Assembly (NCBI GenBank): GCA_016191815.1
Contig: JACPVI010000014.1
Span: 40,339 to 104,338, forward strand
Direction: 5' to 3'
DNA from: Myxococcales bacterium
GTDB lineage: Bacteria; Myxococcota; Myxococcia; Myxococcales; Myxococcaceae
DNA: 64,000 nt
Shown: positions 9,549-18,738 of the stretch, piece by piece
Position numbering within the stretch: the first letter of the stretch is position 1
Layout of the letters: every line of letters starts with the position of its first letter
Program-made: the position numbers and the translations under genes
The notes under the pieces: generated by a model
The model's database searches: none
What the model was told of the DNA's origin: nothing
The model's input: only the letters and a program-made list of their open reading frames with translations

Positions 9549-10288
9549 ACGCACTGGGCTCCATCGGCGCACCTGCGCTCCTGCTCGCCCGGGCCTTGCG
9601 CGCGGGCCTCTCCCGCGGACTCACCTTTAGGGAGTGGCTGGCCCAGCTCTACGAGATCGGCAACCGCTCGGTGTGGCTGGTGAGCACTGGGCTGGCCTTC
9701 TTCGGGGCGGTGATGGTGGCGATTGGCCAGCACCAGGCGAGGCGCTTCACCGGAAACCTCGCGGTGGTCGGCCCCGCCTACTTCGAGCTTCTGGTGCGGG
9801 AGTTCGGGACGATGACCTCGGTGCTGCTCGCCGCTGCCAGCGCCGGGGCCTCCATCTCCGCCGAGCTGGCTTCGATGAAGGTCAACGAGCAGCTGGAGGC
9901 CCTGGAGATGTCCGCCGGAGATCCGCTGGCCGACCTGGTGGCGCCGCGGGTCTTGGCCTCGGCGGTGGCGGTGCCCCTCCTCTGCGTGATCGGCACGGTG
10001 GCTGCCGGCCTCTCGGCGGCGGTGGTGGCCACCTTCGCCTACGGCTCCGACGGGCTCGCGTTCATCGACGCGCGCTTCGTGGACCGGTGGGACTTGCTCA
10101 ACGCTTTCCTCAAGGCGTTCCTGTGCGGCCTCTTCATCCCCGTCGCGGCGAGCTGGCGAGGGCTCAAGGCCGGTCCGGGCGCCGGCGCGGTGGGCGCGGC
10201 GGTCACCGGGAGCGTGGTGGACGCCTGCCTGGGCTGCCTCTTGATCGATTTCTTGGTGTCCTTCGCCTTCCTCCTGGTGGGCGTGTGA
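9545..10288 (+). CDS. MlaE-family permease, second copy
   Basis: 247 residues. The GTG at 9545 overlaps the stop of the first permease by 4 bp, the reason for choosing it over the long upstream frame. It has the MlaE core: GAVMVAIGQHQARRF, then REFGTMTSVLLAAASAGASI, and ELASMKVNEQLEALEMSAGD, the conserved EFG...ELxxMxVxEQxxAL arrangement. About five membrane segments are visible. Compared with the first copy the EFGP motif is EFGT and the following loop retains SAELASMKV, so the two subunits have diverged. Its stop overlaps the start of the second ATPase as GTGA, indicating translational coupling. It is inferred to form one half of a heteromeric permease. Confidence 0.9.
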   Translation: MNALGSIGAPALLLARALRAGLSRGLTFREWLAQLYEIGNRSVWLVSTGLAFFGAVMVAIGQHQARRFTGNLAVVGPAYFELLVREFGTMTSVLLAAASAGASISAELASMKVNEQLEALEMSAGDPLADLVAPRVLASAVAVPLLCVIGTVAAGLSAAVVATFAYGSDGLAFIDARFVDRWDLLNAFLKAFLCGLFIPVAASWRGLKAGPGAGAVGAAVTGSVVDACLGCLLIDFLVSFAFLLVGV

Positions 10289-11013
10289 GCGACGCCCTCC
10301 AGCGCTCCCAGGCGGCCCTGATCCTCGAAGAGGTCGCGCTCTCCTTCGGGCCGGAGGAAGTGCTCGCTGGCCTCTCCGCCGAGATTCCCCTCTGTGGAAT
10401 CACCTTCGTGGTGGGCCGGAGCGGCTGCGGCAAGAGCGTCCTCTGCCGGGTGGCGCTGGGGCTGCTCAAGCCGAGCCGGGGGAGGGTCTTCCTCTTGGGC
10501 CAAGCGGTCCACCTGGCGACCGAGCGTGCGCTCATCGCTCTTAGAAGGAAGGTGCCGTACATCGTGCAGGGCCCCGCCCTGCTCGACTGGCTCACCGTGG
10601 AAGAGAACGTGCGGCTTGCGGCAAAGGCCGCCGGGGCCAAAGAGGCCGAGGTGCGAGTGGCGCTCGGGCGGCTCGGGCTCGCGGAGCTGGGCCAGAGGCT
10701 GCCTCCGTCGTTGGGGCCGGGCACGAAGAAGCGCGCCGCCCTGGCGAGAGCGCTGGTGCTCTCGCCCCGCTTCTTGGTGCTCGACGAGCCGACCACCGGG
10801 CTGGACCCGGAGGCGGCCTCCCAGGTGAACGGGGCGATCGCCGCCATCGGCCGCGAGGGGCTTGGAGCGCTGGTGGTCTCGCACGATTATCGCGCCCTGG
10901 AGGCGATGGCCGACCGGGTGCTTTGGCTGGAGAAGGGCCGGGCCGCTTTCTTCGGCGGGCGTGAAGAGTTCCAAAGGGCGCGGGCTGTTCGGGCCGCTCC
11001 TTCGGCGAGGTGA
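10285..11013 (+). CDS. ABC ATPase of Mla/MCE lipid transporter, catalytic subunit with degenerate signature
   Basis: 242 residues, GTG start in a 4-bp overlap with the permease. Walker A GRSGCGKS at 44-51, Q-loop YIVQGPALLDWLTV, Walker B LVLDEP with Asp167 and Glu168, D-loop TGLD, and H-loop VSHD with His200 are all present. The ABC signature expected before RAALARAL is not LSGGQ but SLGPGTKKR (residues 142-150), so the serine-glycine loop is altered. This is the mirror image of the lesions in the ATPase at 8091-8762. In asymmetric heterodimeric ABC proteins such an arrangement yields one consensus and one degenerate ATP site. Members of the MlaF family normally act as homodimers, so this is unusual. 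The pairing is inferred from gene order and motifs. Confidence 0.9.
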   Translation: MSDALQRSQAALILEEVALSFGPEEVLAGLSAEIPLCGITFVVGRSGCGKSVLCRVALGLLKPSRGRVFLLGQAVHLATERALIALRRKVPYIVQGPALLDWLTVEENVRLAAKAAGAKEAEVRVALGRLGLAELGQRLPPSLGPGTKKRAALARALVLSPRFLVLDEPTTGLDPEAASQVNGAIAAIGREGLGALVVSHDYRALEAMADRVLWLEKGRAAFFGGREEFQRARAVRAAPSAR

Positions 11014-11017
11014 GGCA

Positions 11018-12028
11018 ATGGACGAAAGACGGCTGGAGATCAAAGTGGGAGCGCTCCTGCTCTCCGCGGTGGCGGCGGTGCTGGTGCTGCTCTGGCTCAC
11101 CGGCGAGCTGAACCTGTCGTCGGGCTCCACTCTCGAGGTCCACTTCGGGCACACCGGCAACGTGGTGAAGGGGGCGCCGGTCAAGTTGGGGGGCGTGCCG
11201 GTGGGAAAGGTGGAGCGCATCGTGCTCCGGCCGTCCCACCGCGACGCCGCCGGCGAGCCCTTGCCGGTGAAGATGGAGGTGTCCGTCACCCAGGAGGTGC
11301 TGAACGCGCTCCGCGAGGACGCGGCGGTGACGGTGGCCACCATCGGCCCGCTCGGCGAGCCCTACCTCGAGGTTTACACCGGCTCGAAGGAGGCGCCCTT
11401 CGAGAAGGGCCGGCCCATCCGCGGGCTCGACGCCCCCAGGCTGGACATGGTCTCCAACCGCTTGGCCAACTTCCTGGAGTCCGCCGGGAGGGTGCTGGAC
11501 GAGGATCCGCGCGCGCTCTCCACCCTGGTGAACGGAATCAGCGGGCTGGCACGGTCGGCCGACGGAGTGCTGACGGAGAACCGAGGCGGGCTCAAGCAGA
11601 TCGTCGGCGAGCTGTCGGCAGCGGCGAAGGATCTCCGGGCGCTTTCCGAGTCGGCGCGGAGGACGCTGGAGCCTGGGAGCAAAGGGGCGCGTCTGATCGA
11701 GGATGCGGCGGAGAGCGCCAGCCTGGTGAGGAGAGACCTCCCTCAGCTCTCCAAGGAGGCGGCGGTGGCGCTGGGCGGCCTGGCCGCGCTCTCCGGCGGC
11801 TTCACCAAGGAAGACGGGCAGAAGCTCAAGTCCGCGATCGACCGGTACGCGGCGGCAGGACAGAAGCTCGAGCAGCTCGCCGACCGGGGAGACCGGATTC
11901 TCGCCAAGCTCGAGGCCGGCGAGGGAACCGCCGGAGCCACCCTGAAGGACAAGCAGCTCTACGACGATCTCCGCTCGCTGGTGAGCGACCTCCGCAAGCA
12001 TCCCTGGAAGATGCTCTGGAAGGATTAG
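11018..12028 (+). CDS. MCE-domain (MlaD-like) lipid-binding protein
   Basis: 336 residues; start ATG at 11018 preceded by GAGG. One N-terminal transmembrane anchor (residues about 9-25, VGALLLSAVAAVLVLLWLTG) is followed by a single MCE domain (about 35-120: VVKGAPVKLGGVPVGKVERI, then GEPYLEVYTG). After it comes a long helical region with periodic Leu/Ala/Arg that could form the extended tube or needle seen in some MCE proteins. It is inferred to be a periplasmic hexamer that shuttles phospholipids between membranes. It is last in the cassette and converges with the DUF2304 gene, the two overlapping tail to tail by 4 bp. No MlaC, MlaB or MlaA homologue is seen nearby. Confidence 0.9.
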   Translation: MDERRLEIKVGALLLSAVAAVLVLLWLTGELNLSSGSTLEVHFGHTGNVVKGAPVKLGGVPVGKVERIVLRPSHRDAAGEPLPVKMEVSVTQEVLNALREDAAVTVATIGPLGEPYLEVYTGSKEAPFEKGRPIRGLDAPRLDMVSNRLANFLESAGRVLDEDPRALSTLVNGISGLARSADGVLTENRGGLKQIVGELSAAAKDLRALSESARRTLEPGSKGARLIEDAAESASLVRRDLPQLSKEAAVALGGLAALSGGFTKEDGQKLKSAIDRYAAAGQKLEQLADRGDRILAKLEAGEGTAGATLKDKQLYDDLRSLVSDLRKHPWKMLWKD

Positions 12029-12399
12029 GAGGCCGGCGGCGAGCCGGGCCGGACGCCCGGGTCGAGTTGCCCCTCGGCGGAGAGGATCGCCAGCTCCTGT
12101 GTCAGCCTCCGGACCTGGCCGGTGAGGCGGGAGAGCACGATCGAGTAGTGCACCGAGATGATCAGCAGAAAGAGCAGCCCGAAGATGAAGAGCGTGGTGG
12201 TGGGAGTGACCGCGCCGACCGCCTGGGTGAGCCAGAGCAAGAGCGGGTAGGCCAGGCTGAGCACGAGCATCCCCGCTCCGGTGAGGATCCACAGCCAGGC
12301 GTACTCCTCCTTGAGCCGGCGGCGCCGCACCAGCTCCACCATGTAGAACAGGGTCACCGCGCTGGTGACGATGGCGAACACCTTCTGCGTGGGGCTCAT
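12025..12399 (-). CDS. DUF2304 small membrane protein
   Basis: 124 residues with three hydrophobic segments: KVFAIVTSAVTLFYMVELV, then WLWILTGAGMLVLSLAYPLLLWL, and a long one ending LLFLLIISVHYSIVLSRL. A basic loop (RRRRLKEEYAWLW) lies between the first two. This layout and the RLKEEYAWLW signature fit DUF2304, a family usually found beside GT2 glycosyltransferases in cell-surface glycan loci. Its start overlaps the stop of the upstream GT2 gene by 4 bp. A role as a membrane partner of that transferase is inferred from context only. Confidence 0.82.
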   Translation of the reverse strand: MSPTQKVFAIVTSAVTLFYMVELVRRRRLKEEYAWLWILTGAGMLVLSLAYPLLLWLTQAVGAVTPTTTLFIFGLLFLLIISVHYSIVLSRLTGQVRRLTQELAILSAEGQLDPGVRPGSPPAS

Positions 12400-13103
12400 C
12401 GCTTGTCGCTCCGCAACGGGACGAGCGCCAGGGCCAGGCTCATCCGAATGACGTAGTACAGCGGCCTCAAGAGGCCGCCGTGCATGCTCTTGCCCGGAGG
12501 ACCGGCCTTCATCCGGGCGGGGACCTCCCCGAGCGCGAAGCCGGCCCGCACCGCCATCGCCAGGACGTCCGCGTCCGGGTAGTCGGCCGGGTAGCGCTCG
12601 TGGATGTAGAACCGGAGGACCTCTTTGGAGATCGCCTTGTATCCGCTGGTGGGGTCGGTGAGCCGCCGGCCCGCGAGCAGCGCGGCGATCGAGCCGAACA
12701 GCGCCATGCCGAGGCGGCGCACCAGCGGCGGCCGGTAGGAGCCGCCACCCAGGAAGCGCGAGCCGACCACCACGTCGTGCTCGGCGAGCGCAGACAACAG
12801 CTCGGGGATGCCGGCCGGATCATGCTGCCCGTCGGCGTCGAGCTGTACCACCGCGTCGAAGCCGTGCCGAAGCGCGAAGCGGTACCCCGTCTGCAGCGCC
12901 GCGCCGTAGCCCAGGTTCACCGCGTGGGTCGCCACCAGCGCGCCGGCCCGCCGCGCCTCCGAGGAGGTGGCGTCGGTGGAGCCGTCATCGACCACCAGGA
13001 TGTCCGGCACTCCCGCCGCCCTCACCCCGGCGATGACGCCGCCGATCCGACTGGCCTCGTCGTAGGCAGGGATGACCGCGAGGGCGCGGACAGGGGCGGG
13101 CAT
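12396..13103 (-). CDS. Family 2 glycosyltransferase (dolichol-phosphate-mannose-synthase-like)
   Basis: 235 residues from the ATG at 13103; an upstream in-frame extension is Arg/Ala-rich and looks like noise. It is a GT-A fold enzyme: VIPAYDEASRIGGVI at the N terminus, LVVDDGSTDATSSEARRAGA, and the metal-binding motif in FDAVVQLDADGQHDP. A downstream GSRFLGGG segment and a basic region RRLGMALFGSIAALLAGRRL precede DPTSGYKAISKEVL. These match the GT2 subgroup that transfers a sugar to a polyprenyl phosphate at the membrane. It is coupled to DUF2304. The donor sugar and the final glycan cannot be read from sequence. The 288 bp upstream (to 13391) contain no gene I can support. Confidence 0.88.
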   Translation of the reverse strand: MPAPVRALAVIPAYDEASRIGGVIAGVRAAGVPDILVVDDGSTDATSSEARRAGALVATHAVNLGYGAALQTGYRFALRHGFDAVVQLDADGQHDPAGIPELLSALAEHDVVVGSRFLGGGSYRPPLVRRLGMALFGSIAALLAGRRLTDPTSGYKAISKEVLRFYIHERYPADYPDADVLAMAVRAGFALGEVPARMKAGPPGKSMHGGLLRPLYYVIRMSLALALVPLRSDKR

Positions 13104-13391
13104 GCAAGCGCCGGGGAGGCAATTCGCGCGCCAGAGGGCGCTCGCCCGTGCAGCCGTCCAGCGGGGCAACGCAACGGTTGCGCGGACGAGGCGACCAAGA
13201 CGACGGAAGTGCGACGCAGGTGCGCGGTTCCATCCGCGGCCACGCAATTCCTGCGCCGCGCGACCCTCGGCGTCGGGCGAGCAGATCGCCGGATCATCCG
13301 ACGTTCCGAGGCCAGGCGTCAGCTCGTCGGGTGAGCCGATCGGCGAATCAGAGCGAGCGGCGTGCCGTCGTCGCCTGAGCTGGCTGGCGAA

Positions 13392-14363
13392 CTAGAGCCA
13401 TCGGCGACCCATCATCGCCATCCCTGCCACCAGCAGGAGGGCCGACGCGAGCGCCCACGGGTTGCCTGGAGCGCGCCGCGAGCGCAGAAGCACCGCCGGC
13501 TGCATGGAGATCTCCTCGAGGCGGATCGAGGCGCCGCTCTCGAGGCGCAGTTCCTGGCCTTGGAGCAGGAAGATGCGCTCGCGCGAGATCCCAACCGAGG
13601 AGCCGAGAATCGCCACTGGCACATTTCCCCAGTGCCCGGATGGGCGGATGTCCAGGACCGTCACCGTGCCGGTGCCCGCCGGGCAGCTCTCTCCAAGCTT
13701 GGCGGAGCAGGATTGGCCGGCGATTGCGAGCCGCACCCCTGCGGGAACCTCGCCGTGCCTGGTCAGCAAGAAAAGGCTCGAGCCCAGGCCCGAGGAGAGC
13801 GGAGAATTGAAGCCGATCTCCTCTCGAGGGGTGGAGCCGCCCTCGTCGCGCAGCTCCAGCTGGGCGGACGCCTTCCAGACCTCGCCGTTGGGGTGGTTCT
13901 CGAGCTCGAGGCCCAACAGACGGCCCTCGAGCCGATCGCCCATCGGGCGCCACTCGCTCGCGAGGCGCACCATCCCGCGCTCCTGGCTCCAGAGGCCCCC
14001 GATGGCGTGGGCTCCGAGCGCGAGCAGAAAGGCGAGGTGCATCACCGGCGCGGCGTATGCCGAAGGCGCCCGGACGCGGCGGGCGATGTTCTGGGCCACG
14101 CTGTGCCACGTCGCGAGCAGGGCATTGAGTGCGTAGAGGGCGAGCACGGGGATCAGGAGGTAGAGCCAGGCGTGGTAGACCGACGGCTCGCGGAAGAACG
14201 CGGTGAGATCGTCCATCGCCACTGCCTTCGAGGCGGTCTTCCGCGTCGACACAATCGCCGCCGAGCCCAGCGCGAGGAGCGAAACCGTGGACAGGCCGCA
14301 GACCACGCCAAGCCCCTGCGAGCGCAGCCACTCCCACCTGGGACGCGCCTCGGCTCCGCGCAT
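13392..14363 (-). CDS. ResB-like cytochrome c biogenesis protein
   Basis: 323 residues, shorter than many ResB/Ccs1 proteins of 450-600 residues. N-terminal TM GLGVVCGLSTVSLLALGSAA, a second TM HAWLYLLIPVLALYALNALL followed by ATWHSVAQNIARR, a third TM near VMHLAFLLALGAHAIGG, then a periplasmic beta-rich domain and a final C-terminal TM (PWALASALLLVAGMAMMGR). This topology is that of ResB in system II cytochrome c maturation, which works with CcsA to deliver heme to apocytochromes. The CcsA-like gene lies upstream at 15170-15955 on the same strand, separated by an opposite-strand gene. A Shine-Dalgarno GAGG lies 5 nt before the ATG. I see no thioredoxin-like CcsX/ResA nearby. Confidence 0.75.
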   Translation of the reverse strand: MRGAEARPRWEWLRSQGLGVVCGLSTVSLLALGSAAIVSTRKTASKAVAMDDLTAFFREPSVYHAWLYLLIPVLALYALNALLATWHSVAQNIARRVRAPSAYAAPVMHLAFLLALGAHAIGGLWSQERGMVRLASEWRPMGDRLEGRLLGLELENHPNGEVWKASAQLELRDEGGSTPREEIGFNSPLSSGLGSSLFLLTRHGEVPAGVRLAIAGQSCSAKLGESCPAGTGTVTVLDIRPSGHWGNVPVAILGSSVGISRERIFLLQGQELRLESGASIRLEEISMQPAVLLRSRRAPGNPWALASALLLVAGMAMMGRRWL

Positions 14364-14392
14364 CGAACCTCACGGGCGTAGCGACGGGAGGT

Positions 14393-14398
14393 AGTATA
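14393..14398 (-). promoter_or_regulatory. Candidate -10 element for the resB-like gene
   Basis: On the minus strand the hexamer reads TATACT (5 of 6 to TATAAT) and sits 29 bp upstream of the ATG at 14363, in a short AT-richer patch of an otherwise GC-rich gap. No good -35 is visible 16-18 bp further up. The same bases could serve the divergent gene at 14470 less well. Low confidence. Confidence 0.3.
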
Positions 14399-14469
14399 GG
14401 CAGCGCGGACAGCCGCGGGCGGGAGTCCTCCCGGCCGCTCCGTCGAACCAGCCCAAGCAGGAGGTCCCA

Positions 14470-15147
14470 GTGGTCAAGCCAACGTGTGCCGCGCTTCTCG
14501 TCCTCCCCGCGCTCTGCTGGGCGCAGCCTGCGGCACCGACTCCTGCGCCGGCGGCCGAGGCCAGCCCGCTCCGGTTCCGGGCCGGACTCAATGCGGGCGC
14601 CGGCACCTTTCTCCCCGGGCCGATGATCGCCTTCGCCCTCTCGGCTCGCGCAGGAGTCCAGCTCAACGATCTCGCCGCGGTGTTCCTCGACGTGGGCAAT
14701 CGCGCGGGTTTCATGATCGGCCTCAGCATCCAGGGGAGCAACGTCTCGCAGTCCGTCTCTGGGCTGGGATACTGGCACTTCGGACTGCTGGGCGAGCTGA
14801 CTGTCGGGAACCAGTTCTTCGTCGCCGGCGGGCCGATGTTCGCGCGCGGCGGCTGGGGCTCGGTGCAGCAGGAGGTGATCGACGGGAACGTGAGCCAGTT
14901 CGTGGTCGCGGCTGGAGGCGACTTCTTTCCCGGAGCGGACCTCCGGCTGGGCATCGGGCTGGGCAAGCCGCTCTCCTCTGGCCGGCGCCAGCAGTTCACC
15001 ATCGCCCTGGACTGCCAGTTCGTGTTCGCGAAGGTCATTTCGGTGAGCCAGCAGGCGGGCAGCGGCGGGGTGAGCCAGTCCATCAAGGTCGGCAATACGA
15101 TGATGGGGACCACCCCGCAGCTGGTGCTCGGCTACGAGTGGAAGTGA
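14470..15147 (+). CDS. Secreted outer-membrane beta-barrel-like protein of unknown function
   Basis: 225 residues, GTG start, signal peptide (CAALLVLPALCWA, likely cut before QPAAP) and a short Pro/Ala linker. The rest is alternating hydrophobic and glycine-rich strands: RFRAGLNAGAGTFLPGPMIA, LGYWHFGLLGELTVGNQFFV, and an aromatic C terminus LVLGYEWK, as expected of a small outer-membrane barrel. No enzyme motif is seen. It sits on the plus strand between two minus-strand genes for cytochrome c maturation, with a 106-bp divergent gap to resB. It resembles the many small secreted barrel proteins of myxobacteria. The function is unknown. Confidence 0.7.
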   Translation: MVKPTCAALLVLPALCWAQPAAPTPAPAAEASPLRFRAGLNAGAGTFLPGPMIAFALSARAGVQLNDLAAVFLDVGNRAGFMIGLSIQGSNVSQSVSGLGYWHFGLLGELTVGNQFFVAGGPMFARGGWGSVQQEVIDGNVSQFVVAAGGDFFPGADLRLGIGLGKPLSSGRRQQFTIALDCQFVFAKVISVSQQAGSGGVSQSIKVGNTMMGTTPQLVLGYEWK

Positions 15148-15169
15148 GCTCTTCGGCCGAGAGCGCGCC

Positions 15170-15955
15170 TCAGAACGCGTGGCTCGAGTCGCCGAGGAAG
15201 AACGAGGTGCCCACGTAGGCGACGAAGAGCCACGCCAGCCCCAGCCAGGCGAGGGCCGGACGCACCCAGGGTCTTTCCTTGAGCGACGGGGTCAGGCGGA
15301 GGTGGATGAAGGTGGCGTAGTGGAACCAGAGGATCACCGACCAGATGACCTTTGGGTCCCAGAGGAAGTAGGCGCCCCAGGCGAGCACTCCCCAGACGCC
15401 GCCGGTGATCATCGCCAGCGACCACAGGCCGAAGCCCTGGAGGGCGCGCAGGTCCACCGCCCTCAGCCATTCCGGATCCCGGCCTTGTGCCCAGACGAGG
15501 CCCGAGGCGGCGGAGGCGCAGAAGAGGGCGTAGGCGAGGAACGAGAGCGGCACGTGGAGCGGGTACCAGACGGTCCGCATCAGCGGAGGGGGGTAGGCGA
15601 GATCGAACGGGAAGAGCAGCGCGGCTCCCATCGAGGCGCAGGCGAGCGCCAACATCGCGGCGAGGTAGAGGCGCCGGGGGCGAAAGGACAGCGCCGCGGT
15701 CGCGGCGATCGCGAGGGCCAGCGCCGAGAAGGACTCGTGCTTGTTCGTGAGCGGGAAGAAGCCGATCGCCCAGCCCCGCCCGATCATCGCGAGCAGATGC
15801 GCGCAGGCGCCGGCGGCCAGCGGCCACCGTCCCCAGCGAGGGCGAACCATCGCCACCGCCAGCGCGAGCACGTACGAGCCGGCGGCGGCGAGGAACAGCC
15901 CGCTCAGCAGCGGGTGCGAGGCGGCGGAGAGCGCGGGATCGGGCAGAGGCGGCAA
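15170..15955 (-). CDS. CcsA/ResC-like cytochrome c assembly protein (heme handling)
   Basis: 261 residues with about eight membrane segments. The heme-handling signature lies near the C terminus as GVLAWGAYFLWDPKVIWSVI, a variant of the WGxxWxWDPKE tryptophan motif of CcsA/CcmC/CcmF. The second Trp of the canonical motif is Phe-Leu here and the Glu after DPK is Val. Candidate heme-ligand histidines are H in LTNKHESFSA and H in LHVPLSFLAYAL and in WFHYATFIHLRL. These fit system II CcsA, which exports heme and presents it for covalent attachment with ResB. The ResB-like gene is downstream on the same strand with an opposite-strand gene between. Homology looks solid but the motif is slightly degenerate. 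Confidence 0.82.
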   Translation of the reverse strand: MPPLPDPALSAASHPLLSGLFLAAAGSYVLALAVAMVRPRWGRWPLAAGACAHLLAMIGRGWAIGFFPLTNKHESFSALALAIAATAALSFRPRRLYLAAMLALACASMGAALLFPFDLAYPPPLMRTVWYPLHVPLSFLAYALFCASAASGLVWAQGRDPEWLRAVDLRALQGFGLWSLAMITGGVWGVLAWGAYFLWDPKVIWSVILWFHYATFIHLRLTPSLKERPWVRPALAWLGLAWLFVAYVGTSFFLGDSSHAF

Positions 15956-16318
15956 GGTTTCCTCGACGGCGGCAGGGAGCGACCCAGGTTGGTTCTACCT
16001 CGGCGTGCCGCGGGGCTCACCGGAGTCCGCAACTCGCCGTCGCTGCCGAACGGTCGGCCGCGAGCCACGGATCCCGGCCATCGCGTGGCCGTCGAGACCG
16101 GCCCGACTCCTGAGCCGCACATGGGCTCGTCGCCGAGCACCGCCCCACATCGGATCGGCTCCACCGATCCAGAACGGATCGGCCGCGGATAGCCCCGCCT
16201 CCCACCAGCGCGAATCCGCACGGTTGGAGCTGGCCTTGCGCTTGCTCATGTGGCTTGGCAGCCGGGGCAAGGGGATCGCACCCGGCGCGAGGCCGCGGAT
16301 CGGCAGAAGGAGGAGCCC
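15956..16318. other. Intergenic region without a supported gene
   Basis: 363 bp between the divergent CcsA-like and metallo-hydrolase genes. Reading frames here are short, Arg/Pro-rich and look like GC-driven noise. It must hold the promoters of both flanking genes, but I see no convincing -35/-10 pair. The only clear signal is the Shine-Dalgarno AAGGAGGAG at 16308-16316 for the downstream gene. Confidence 0.5.
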
Positions 16319-17170
<852 letters not shown>

Positions 17171-17187
17171 TCGGGGGAGGCATGCGG

Positions 17188-18738
17188 ATGGACTGCTATA
17201 GTCCAGCGCCAGCGTTTCGGTTGCCGCCGCTCCCGATGCCCAAGTCCGACGACGCCTCCCAGGTGCTGCTCTCCGTTGGCGGGCTTTGGGGGCGCGAGGT
17301 GAACCTCGACGAGTTCCTCACCACCCTGGTCGACCGAGTGGCCACCTCGATGCAGGCCGACCGCGGCACCCTGTACCTGGTCGACCCGCAGCGGAACGAG
17401 CTGTTCAGCCGGGCCGCCCACCTGCCGGAGCTGTCGCAGATTCGCCTGAAGATCGGCCAGGGGGTGGCCGGCTTCGTCGCGAAGCACGGCGTGGTGGTGA
17501 ACATGCCGAGCCCCAAGGGAGAGAGTCGCTTCAACCCGGAGATCGACCGGCTGACCGGGTACCGCACCAACTCGCTGCTGGCGGTGCCTCTCTTCGATCG
17601 GGAGCGATCCGTGTACGGGGTCTTGCAGGTGCTCAACCGCCGCGGTGGAGGGCGCTTCCTCGAGGAGGAGGAGAGCCGCCTCGCCGGGATGGCCGAGCAG
17701 ATCTCGACCGCGTTGCAGGCCACCAGCCTCTACCAGGAGCTGCGGCGCGCCAGGGAGCAGCCGGCGTGCCCGGTGGGCTACTTCTTCAACAAGGTGATCG
17801 GCGAGTCCGCCCCGATGAAGGCGGCGTACAAGCTGGTGCAGAAGGCGGCCGCCACCGACGCCACCGTGCTCATCCGGGGAGAGAGCGGCTGCGGAAAAGA
17901 GCTGTTCGCCAGGGCGCTCCACGTCAACTCCCCACGGCGGAACCGGCCGCTCGTGAAGGTGGACTGCGCCGCGCTTCCCCCGACCCTGGTGGAGAACGAG
18001 CTGTTCGGCCACGAGAAGGGCGCCTACACCGGCGCGGAGAGCAGAGGCGAGGGGAAGTTCGAGTCAGCCGACGGAGGGACCGCCTTCATCGACGAGATCG
18101 GCGAGCTGCCGATCTCCGTCCAGGGGAAGCTGCTCCGGGTGCTGCAGGACCGCGAGTTCGAGCGGCTGGGCGGCACCCAGACGGTGAAGGTGAGCGTCCG
18201 CATCGTGGCCGCCACCAACCGCGACCTCGCGAAGATGGTGAGGGAGGGACGCTTCCGTGAGGACCTCTATTACCGGATAAAGGTGGTCGAGCTGCTGTTG
18301 CCGCCGCTTCGGGAACGGGGTGCGGAGGACATCGAGCGGCTGTCGCGGCACTTCGTGGCGCAGGCCGCCCGCCGGCACCAACTGGCCAGGGAGCCGAAGC
18401 TCTCCGCGGCGGCACTGGAGAGGCTCAAGGCCTATCGCTGGCCGGGGAACGTGCGGGAACTGGAGAACTGCATCGAGAGCGCGGTAGTGCTCTCCGACGG
18501 GGAGATCCTCCCCGAGCATTTGCCGCTGCCGGAGGTGCAGCGCTGGCCCGATGCGCCTGCGGCTTCTCCGCCAGGGCAGACCACCGCCATCATGGCGCTG
18601 GCCGACGTGGAGCGCCGTCACATCCTCGCCGTGCTGGAGCAGCTCAAGGGGAACCGGACCGCCGCCGCCAAGGCGCTGCGGATCGGGAGGAATACGCTGG
18701 CGCGGAAGCTCAAGGAGTACGGAATCGCCGAGGAGTGA
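17188..18738 (+). CDS. GAF-domain sigma-54-dependent transcriptional activator
   Basis: About 516 residues. GAF sensor at about 40-180 ([30 protein letters not shown]). AAA+ domain at about 200-430: Walker [16 protein letters not shown], the sigma-54 contact loop [13 protein letters not shown] (Tyr replaces the usual Phe of GAFTGA), Walker [13 protein letters not shown], and the arginine-finger region [11 protein letters not shown]-terminal Fis helix-turn-helix follows ([21 protein letters not shown]). It is inferred to activate RpoN promoters after a GAF-sensed cue. No receiver domain is present. Start: GGAGG is 7 nt before ATG 17188; ATG 17236 (MPKSDD) is an alternative, with a TATAGT hexamer just upstream of it. 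Confidence 0.9.
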   Translation: MDCYSPAPAFRLPPLPMPKSDDASQVLLSVGGLWGREVNLDEFLTTLVDRVATSMQADRGTLYLVDPQRNELFSRAAHLPELSQIRLKIGQGVAGFVAKHGVVVNMPSPKGESRFNPEIDRLTGYRTNSLLAVPLFDRERSVYGVLQVLNRRGGGRFLEEEESRLAGMAEQISTALQATSLYQELRRAREQPACPVGYFFNKVIGESAPMKAAYKLVQKAAATDATVLIRGESGCGKELFARALHVNSPRRNRPLVKVDCAALPPTLVENELFGHEKGAYTGAESRGEGKFESADGGTAFIDEIGELPISVQGKLLRVLQDREFERLGGTQTVKVSVRIVAATNRDLAKMVREGRFREDLYYRIKVVELLLPPLRERGAEDIERLSRHFVAQAARRHQLAREPKLSAAALERLKAYRWPGNVRELENCIESAVVLSDGEILPEHLPLPEVQRWPDAPAASPPGQTTAIMALADVERRHILAVLEQLKGNRTAAAKALRIGRNTLARKLKEYGIAEE

